Of a stretch of DNA of 10,167 nucleotides, positions 6,552 to 10,167 are shown piece after piece; the first letter of the stretch is position 1; the number at the start of each line of letters is the position of its first letter. A program made the translations under genes and the position numbers. The DNA comes from Deltaproteobacteria bacterium (GTDB lineage: Bacteria > Desulfobacterota > Syntrophobacteria > BM002), in assembly GCA_017861095.1 (NCBI GenBank), contig JAGFXI010000047.1, positions 1-10,167 of the forward strand, read 5' to 3'. The notes below the pieces were generated by a model. The model ran no database searches, was not told the DNA's origin, and was given only the letters and a program-made list of their open reading frames with translations.

Positions 6552-8012
6552 ATGAAGACCTACTGCGACTACCACGCTACCGCTCCCGCCCAGTGGAATT
6601 GTCATCACTGCGCCACCAACTACTGCGCCGCCTGCATCACCAGACGCTCGGTGGAGCGTTACGGCCGGAGGGAAACCCTCTACTTCTGCCCTAAGTGTAA
6701 CGGCGAGGCCGTCCGGCTTGCCATCGCCAACGTGGTGGTGCCCTTCTGGAACCGGCTTCCCCAGTTCTTCGTCTACGCGCTTCACCCGCAGCCACTCATC
6801 CTGATGGTCGTCCTCTCCGCTGCCTCGGTATTCTTCGCCGAGCCGGGTCTCTTCAACAACTTGATGGGAATAGCCATCGGCGGGCTGCTGATCAAATACT
6901 CCCACGCCTCCCTCACCAAGACCGCCCAGGGAAGCTTCACTCCACCTCCGCTCAACGCCGAGACCCTGTCTCGAGACTTCCAGATGGTCTTCAAGCAGCT
7001 CGCCATCTTCATCATCGTCGTGCTGGTCACCGTACAGATCGTCAGGGTCGCCGCCCAACAGCTCGGGCCGACGGCGGCGATCGGGGTCGGGATTCTCTGC
7101 CTCGTCCTCTCCATCCTCGCGGTACCGGCCATGATCATCGTCCTGGTTGCTACGAACAGCCTGCTCCACGCCGTGAACCCGATGATCTGGGGGGGCATGG
7201 CCTGGCGCATTGGCTGGGGTTACCTGCTCATGTACCTGTTCCTGGCGATCCTGGGGACCGCACCCACCCTGCTGGCGCGCTACATCATCGCCCACCTCCC
7301 CGCCGCCTCCCACGTCTTTCTGTTCAACGTCGCCAAGTGTTTCTACACCATCATCTCCTATCACCTCATGGGCTACGTCATGCTCCAGTACCACGAAGAG
7401 GTAGGCTATGAGGTCGATGTGGACGAAAAGGACTCTTTCCTGCAAGCGGAGAAAGCCGTGGCGGGCGCGGACACCCAGGTTCTCAACCGGGTGGATATCT
7501 TTATCAAGGAGGGGAAAATCGACGATGCCATCACCCTCATCAAGGGTGAGACCTCCGGCGACATGTCGAAACTGGATCTGGCGGAGCGCTATTTCAACCT
7601 CCTCAAGATCAAGCAACTCGTCCCCGAAATGCTCAAACATGGGCGGAGATACCTGGAGCTTCTCGCGGAGGCGAAGGACAAGACGAGATTGCGCGAGGTC
7701 TACACAGTCTGTGTCGCCGCCGATCCGGCATTCACGCCCGGGAGCGCCGCCGCCTTCAAGATCGCCGGCTGCTTCAACGAAGCGGGGCACTCCCAGGAGG
7801 CGGTCCAGGTCTACCACCGGTTCATCAAGGCCTATCCCAAGGATCCCCAGCTCCCGAAGGCATACTTCCTCGCCGCGAGCATCATCAACGAGAAATTGAA
7901 AAAACCCCAGAAGGCGGCGGGAGTGCTCAAGGCTCTCCTCAAGACCTACCCCAATCATGAACTCGCGTCTCACGTCCAGAAGTACCTGAAGCAGATCGAG
8001 GCGGCGGGCTAG
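6552..8012 (+). CDS. Zinc-finger / multi-TM / TPR membrane protein
   Basis: A 486-residue protein in three parts. Residues 1-50 form a Cys/His-rich zinc finger of B-box-like spacing (C5, H8, C17, C20, C25, C28, C46, C49). Residues about 75-280 hold six hydrophobic segments (near 79-97, 101-115, 147-168, 174-200, 221-245 and 255-280), similar in look to the Yip1/DUF4013-type membrane domains of bacteria. Residues about 300-486 are soluble and helical, with recognisable TPR-like repeats from 400 on (AAFKIAGCFNEAGHSQEAVQVYHRFIKAYP, then the KAYFLAASII and KAAGVLKALLKTYP segments). Such domains mediate protein contacts; the substrate or partner is unknown. The ATG at 6552 lacks a strong ribosome site, but it leads straight into the zinc finger. 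It converges with the rhomboid gene, 49 bp apart; both combine a membrane core with a C-terminal TPR. Confidence 0.82.
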   Translation: MKTYCDYHATAPAQWNCHHCATNYCAACITRRSVERYGRRETLYFCPKCNGEAVRLAIANVVVPFWNRLPQFFVYALHPQPLILMVVLSAASVFFAEPGLFNNLMGIAIGGLLIKYSHASLTKTAQGSFTPPPLNAETLSRDFQMVFKQLAIFIIVVLVTVQIVRVAAQQLGPTAAIGVGILCLVLSILAVPAMIIVLVATNSLLHAVNPMIWGGMAWRIGWGYLLMYLFLAILGTAPTLLARYIIAHLPAASHVFLFNVAKCFYTIISYHLMGYVMLQYHEEVGYEVDVDEKDSFLQAEKAVAGADTQVLNRVDIFIKEGKIDDAITLIKGETSGDMSKLDLAERYFNLLKIKQLVPEMLKHGRRYLELLAEAKDKTRLREVYTVCVAADPAFTPGSAAAFKIAGCFNEAGHSQEAVQVYHRFIKAYPKDPQLPKAYFLAASIINEKLKKPQKAAGVLKALLKTYPNHELASHVQKYLKQIEAAG

Positions 8013-8024
8013 GGAAGAAAGTGG

Positions 8025-8058
8025 GAGGAGGAAAGTCTTCTCCTGTTGCGCAACCTCC
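8025..8058. terminator. Possible bidirectional hairpin between convergent genes
   Basis: In the 49-bp gap between two convergent genes, AGGAG (8026-8030) can pair with CTCCT (8040-8044), followed by the palindrome GTTGCGCAAC (8045-8054). An outer GGAGG/CCTCC pairing is an alternative. The position suits a shared terminator, but no T-run follows on either strand. A 14-base stretch, GAGGAAAGTCTTCT (8028-8041), is identical to 2823-2836 in repeat copy A. Confidence 0.25.
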
Positions 8059-8061
8059 AGG

Positions 8062-9549
8062 TTACGACTGCGTCTGGCCCTGGAGCAATTTGCGAGCGAT
8101 GTGACACTCGCTCGACTCGGGATACTTCCGGCAGATCACCTGGAGGCACTCCCGCCCCCTGTCCGATTTCCCCAGGTGCAGGTAGGCGCGGGCAAGATTG
8201 AGAATGCCGGTGGGGATCCCGGCAGATCTCGGATGGCTGCGGAGCAGCACGGCCATGATCCTCTCCCCGTCCTCCGGATGGCCTTGGGCGGCGAGGACGG
8301 AACTTATGCGAAAGAGGAGCTGCTGATCCAGTCTCAGCCGGGGTGCAAGGCGAACATATTCCTGGAAAATGGGGTACACCGATCTATGCTCCCCTTTGTC
8401 GTTGGTCAAGCGAAGAAACAACCGCGATGCCGTGGCGTGGAACCGCTCTGACTCCGGCTGGAGCTTGTCGATATGGAACAGGTGGGTGAGCGCCTTCGTG
8501 TTCACCGGATCTCTCTCGAGAACCCGCTCCAGGAGCACCCTGGCGCCATCCATATCGAGCTTCCCTAGCTTCTCAAGGGCCTCGTCCAGCAGGGAGACCT
8601 GCTCCTCCCGGGAATCCTGCGGCGCCGCCTCCGGCTCCATCGCTCCACCCAGGCATTTCCTGCCCACGAAGCCGAGGAGAGCGCCGCTCGCGAGCCCGCC
8701 CAGATGAGCCACGTAGGCCACGTGGCTGGTTCCGCCGAAGAAGAGCTGGAAGCACTCGTTACCGATCCAAAGAGGAAGGAGGACGAGGGCGGGCACACGG
8801 GTGTAGTTGAAGTAGAATCCCAGGGAATAGAAGACCTTGATTTTTCTCCGACCGTAGAGAAGGGTGTAAGCGCCCATGAGTCCGGCGATAGCGCCGGAGG
8901 CGCCGAGAAGCGGTGCTGTGCTCGTCATGTAGACGAGATAGTAGAGCCCCACAGAGAGAACGCCGGTCAGGAGGTAGAGTCCTGCATAGAGCACCGGGCC
9001 ATACCCGAGTTCGAGGGCACAACCCACCAACCACAGGAAGATCATGTTCCCGAGGAGATGGCCGCAACTTCCGTGAAGAAACATGTAGGTGAAGGGCGTG
9101 CGATACGTTGGGAAGGCAGGCCTGAACCCATACCGCACCGCCACGACCCGGGACAGGATGTCACCGTACTGGGTCCGCAGCTGTTTCCACTCGGGGAACC
9201 CCTGTTGATCGCCGCGAATTATCTCGTCATTGAGGAGTCTGGTCTGAAATTCGGCATCCTCCATCATCCGCTGGTACCAGACGACAATCGCCTGCCTGCT
9301 CCAGTTCAGCTTCTTGGCGAGGGCGTCAGCGCTCTTGTCCTGCCGGGTCTTGCTGAGGTAGGTGATATAGGCGGATAGCTCGATCTTGCAGAGCCCCGAG
9401 TCGAAATAGAACTCCTGGGCCTGTTCGTAGTTCCTCATGTCGCCCGACTGAATGACAAGGAATACAAAGCAGCAGACCGCGATGATGCCGATGGTAACGA
9501 TCGGTGGGCTCTTCTTGCTGAGGGCTCCCGTGAGCGGAATGATGAGCAT
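8062..9549 (-). CDS. Rhomboid-family intramembrane serine protease with TPR tail
   Basis: A 495-residue predicted active rhomboid that cleaves TM helices within the membrane. The N-terminus MLIIPLTG is followed by TM1 (about 16-33). A loop of roughly 115 residues follows, far longer than the usual L1. The core then reads FTYMFLHGSCGHLLGNM (H159, H164, N168), LLGASGAIAG with nucleophile S218, and YVAHLGGLASG with catalytic H282. The Ser-His dyad and the oxyanion-side His and Asn are all present. Residues about 315-495 are cytoplasmic, with TPR-like helical repeats (the LLDEALEKLGKLDMDGARVLLERVLERDP block, then LNLARAYLHLGKSDRGRECLQVICRKYP). The ATG at 9549 is preferred over an upstream start at 9621, whose extra 24 residues are Gly/Pro/Arg-rich. 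The ribosome site is weak (GAGG 10 nt upstream). Substrates are unknown. Confidence 0.92.
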   Translation of the reverse strand: MLIIPLTGALSKKSPPIVTIGIIAVCCFVFLVIQSGDMRNYEQAQEFYFDSGLCKIELSAYITYLSKTRQDKSADALAKKLNWSRQAIVVWYQRMMEDAEFQTRLLNDEIIRGDQQGFPEWKQLRTQYGDILSRVVAVRYGFRPAFPTYRTPFTYMFLHGSCGHLLGNMIFLWLVGCALELGYGPVLYAGLYLLTGVLSVGLYYLVYMTSTAPLLGASGAIAGLMGAYTLLYGRRKIKVFYSLGFYFNYTRVPALVLLPLWIGNECFQLFFGGTSHVAYVAHLGGLASGALLGFVGRKCLGGAMEPEAAPQDSREEQVSLLDEALEKLGKLDMDGARVLLERVLERDPVNTKALTHLFHIDKLQPESERFHATASRLFLRLTNDKGEHRSVYPIFQEYVRLAPRLRLDQQLLFRISSVLAAQGHPEDGERIMAVLLRSHPRSAGIPTGILNLARAYLHLGKSDRGRECLQVICRKYPESSECHIARKLLQGQTQS

Positions 9550-9705
9550 GGGTGGCCAGCCTCGGGGGCGGATGCAGCGCGCGGGGACCTGCCCTCGGCC
9601 CGATCCCGGGATCGAAGACAATCGAGGCGAGATCCGCCCTACCCGTTTCTTGACGATCCGAAAAGCTTCCGGTTTCTCCCGGAGGGCTGCAATATTTATT
9701 CCACT

Positions 9706-9744
9706 GCAGGTGGCAACGGGTGGTTGGTCTATAATGCGGGCTAG
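9706..9744 (+). repeat. Partial relative of the right end of the 6337-6520 element, with a TATAAT box
   Basis: GCAGGTGGC (9706-9714) and ATAATGCGGGCTA (9732-9744, within CTATAATGCGGGCTAGG) both recur at the right end of the 184-bp element, at 6493-6501 and 6508-6520, but with a wider gap. No matching left end is visible, so this looks like a decayed or one-ended copy. It creates a perfect TATAAT (9730-9735) pointing at the downstream plus-strand gene, although without a recognisable -35 box. Confidence 0.45.
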
Positions 9745-9821
9745 GTCCCGCCGAAAACACTTTCAAAGCCTCGCAGTTTATGGCACACTCGCCTCTACTC
9801 CCCGTAAAGATTCCCTCTGCC

Positions 9822-9881
9822 GACGGCCGATTCCCCTTCTTGCTGCCTCTCGATCGAGCAGCCTGGGGCGGGGATGCCGTC
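9822..9881 (+). promoter_or_regulatory. Long imperfect stem-loop in the leader of the last gene
   Basis: GACGGCcgATTCCCC (9822-9836) pairs with GGGGATGCCGTC (9870-9881) with a 2-3 nt bulge. Inside it GCTGC (9842-9846) pairs with GCAGC (9858-9862) around the palindrome CTCGATCGAG (9849-9858). The structure ends 15 nt before the AGGAGG ribosome site of the 9907 gene. No T-run follows, so a leader or regulatory RNA structure is more likely than a terminator, but no known riboswitch class is recognisable. Confidence 0.35.
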
Positions 9882-9896
9882 GTCTAGGGCACTGCC

Positions 9897-9902
9897 AGGA
9901 GG
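9897..9902 (+). promoter_or_regulatory. Ribosome binding site of the truncated gene at the window end
   Basis: A perfect AGGAGG sits 4 nt before the ATG at 9907. Spacing is slightly short, but the match is the strongest on this strand in the window, and it fixes the start of a gene whose end is not visible. Confidence 0.6.
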
Positions 9903-9906
9903 CCAT

Positions 9907-10167
9907 ATGTCTCAACGCGACGCGCTGGACAAGTTCGGAGACCGGGTGGGGTATTCTCCGGCCGACAAGGCGGAGTTCAGAGAGGCCGATCCGAGGCTCA
10001 GACACATGGAGAGCCTCGCCAAGGCCGCCCCGCTTTTCTCCATCCTTGCCGAGGTCGTGAAGGCCCGACATTGCAGCTCGGGTTACCAGGTGGGAGACCG
10101 GTTCGTTCTCGACGTCGACGGCAACTTCATCAGTAAGCTTTGCCCGAAGAAACTTTGCATCTACGCC
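9907..10167 (+). CDS. Partial gene: protein resembling the uncharacterised TIGR04076 family (5' part only)
   Basis: An open frame of 87 codons runs from the ATG at 9907 to the window edge without a stop, so the 3' end is missing. It begins MSQRDALDKFGDRVGYSP and has an acidic/basic helical N-terminal part. From residue 55 it shows ARHCSSGYQVGDRFVLDVDGN and then KLCPKKLCIYA. The C..GY.VGD.FVLD...G...CP..LC pattern resembles the small Cys-containing TIGR04076 domain proteins, whose role is unknown; I infer this from memory of the pattern. Three cysteines (C57, C79 and C84) could bind metal or be redox-active. Support for coding is good: a perfect AGGAGG, consistent GC-rich third positions and a protein-like composition. 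It is divergent from the rhomboid gene across a 357-bp gap holding a repeat fragment and a stem-loop. Confidence 0.7.
   Translation, partial: MSQRDALDKFGDRVGYSPADKAEFREADPRLRHMESLAKAAPLFSILAEVVKARHCSSGYQVGDRFVLDVDGNFISKLCPKKLCIYA

Noticed and set aside
6336..7973. A 545-codon minus-strand open frame covering the zinc-finger/TPR gene and running into the palindromic element
   Set aside because: Its product is Asp/Gly/Glu/Val-rich without recognisable motifs, while the plus strand shows a coherent zinc finger, TM segments and TPRs. Its length follows from codon bias.
8704..9378. A 224-codon plus-strand frame opposite the rhomboid core
   Set aside because: Antisense to the catalytic region of a well-supported protease, and no protein features of its own.

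Overview
GC-rich bacterial chromosomal DNA with short intergenic gaps and mostly minus-strand genes. I see no phage, plasmid, rRNA, tRNA or CRISPR features. Protein types suggest a Gram-negative bacterium, perhaps in the Desulfobacterota (former Deltaproteobacteria): a YgiM-like SH3/anchor protein, an ArnT-like lipid-dependent glycosyltransferase, a rhomboid protease with TPRs, and several small Cys-rich proteins. No phylogenetic marker gene is present, so this is an inference.

Layout. Reading leftward on the minus strand from about 6.1 kb: a 63-aa zinc-ribbon-like protein (5910-6101); two overlapping, translationally coupled CBS-pair proteins (5219-5605 and 4770-5216); an ArnT/PMT-type membrane glycosyltransferase (2886-4526, TTG start favoured); a PAP2-family membrane phosphatase (1892-2671); a 101-aa protein with ten cysteines (915-1220) behind an AT-rich, dyad-rich leader; and a secreted or anchored SH3b-coiled-coil-TM protein (124-822). 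On the right, a plus-strand gene for a zinc-finger/multi-TM/TPR protein (6552-8012) converges on a minus-strand rhomboid protease with a TPR tail (8062-9549). The window ends inside a plus-strand gene (9907 onward) that resembles the uncharacterised TIGR04076 family.

How the genes may fit together. The glycosyltransferase and PAP2 phosphatase plausibly act on lipid carriers or lipid A at the periplasmic face. The SH3 protein, the rhomboid and the zinc-finger/TPR membrane protein are also envelope proteins, but no single pathway is evident. The CBS proteins look like stand-alone nucleotide-sensing modules.

The most unusual non-coding feature is a 184-bp element at 6337-6520. It has perfect 20-bp terminal inverted repeats, a perfect 6-bp stem at its exact centre and imperfect symmetry in between. 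It lies just upstream of the zinc-finger/TPR gene. A partial relative of its right end (ATAATGCGGGCTA) occurs at 9732-9744, also in a divergent intergenic region. A second, hairpin-forming repeat family flanks the glycosyltransferase gene.
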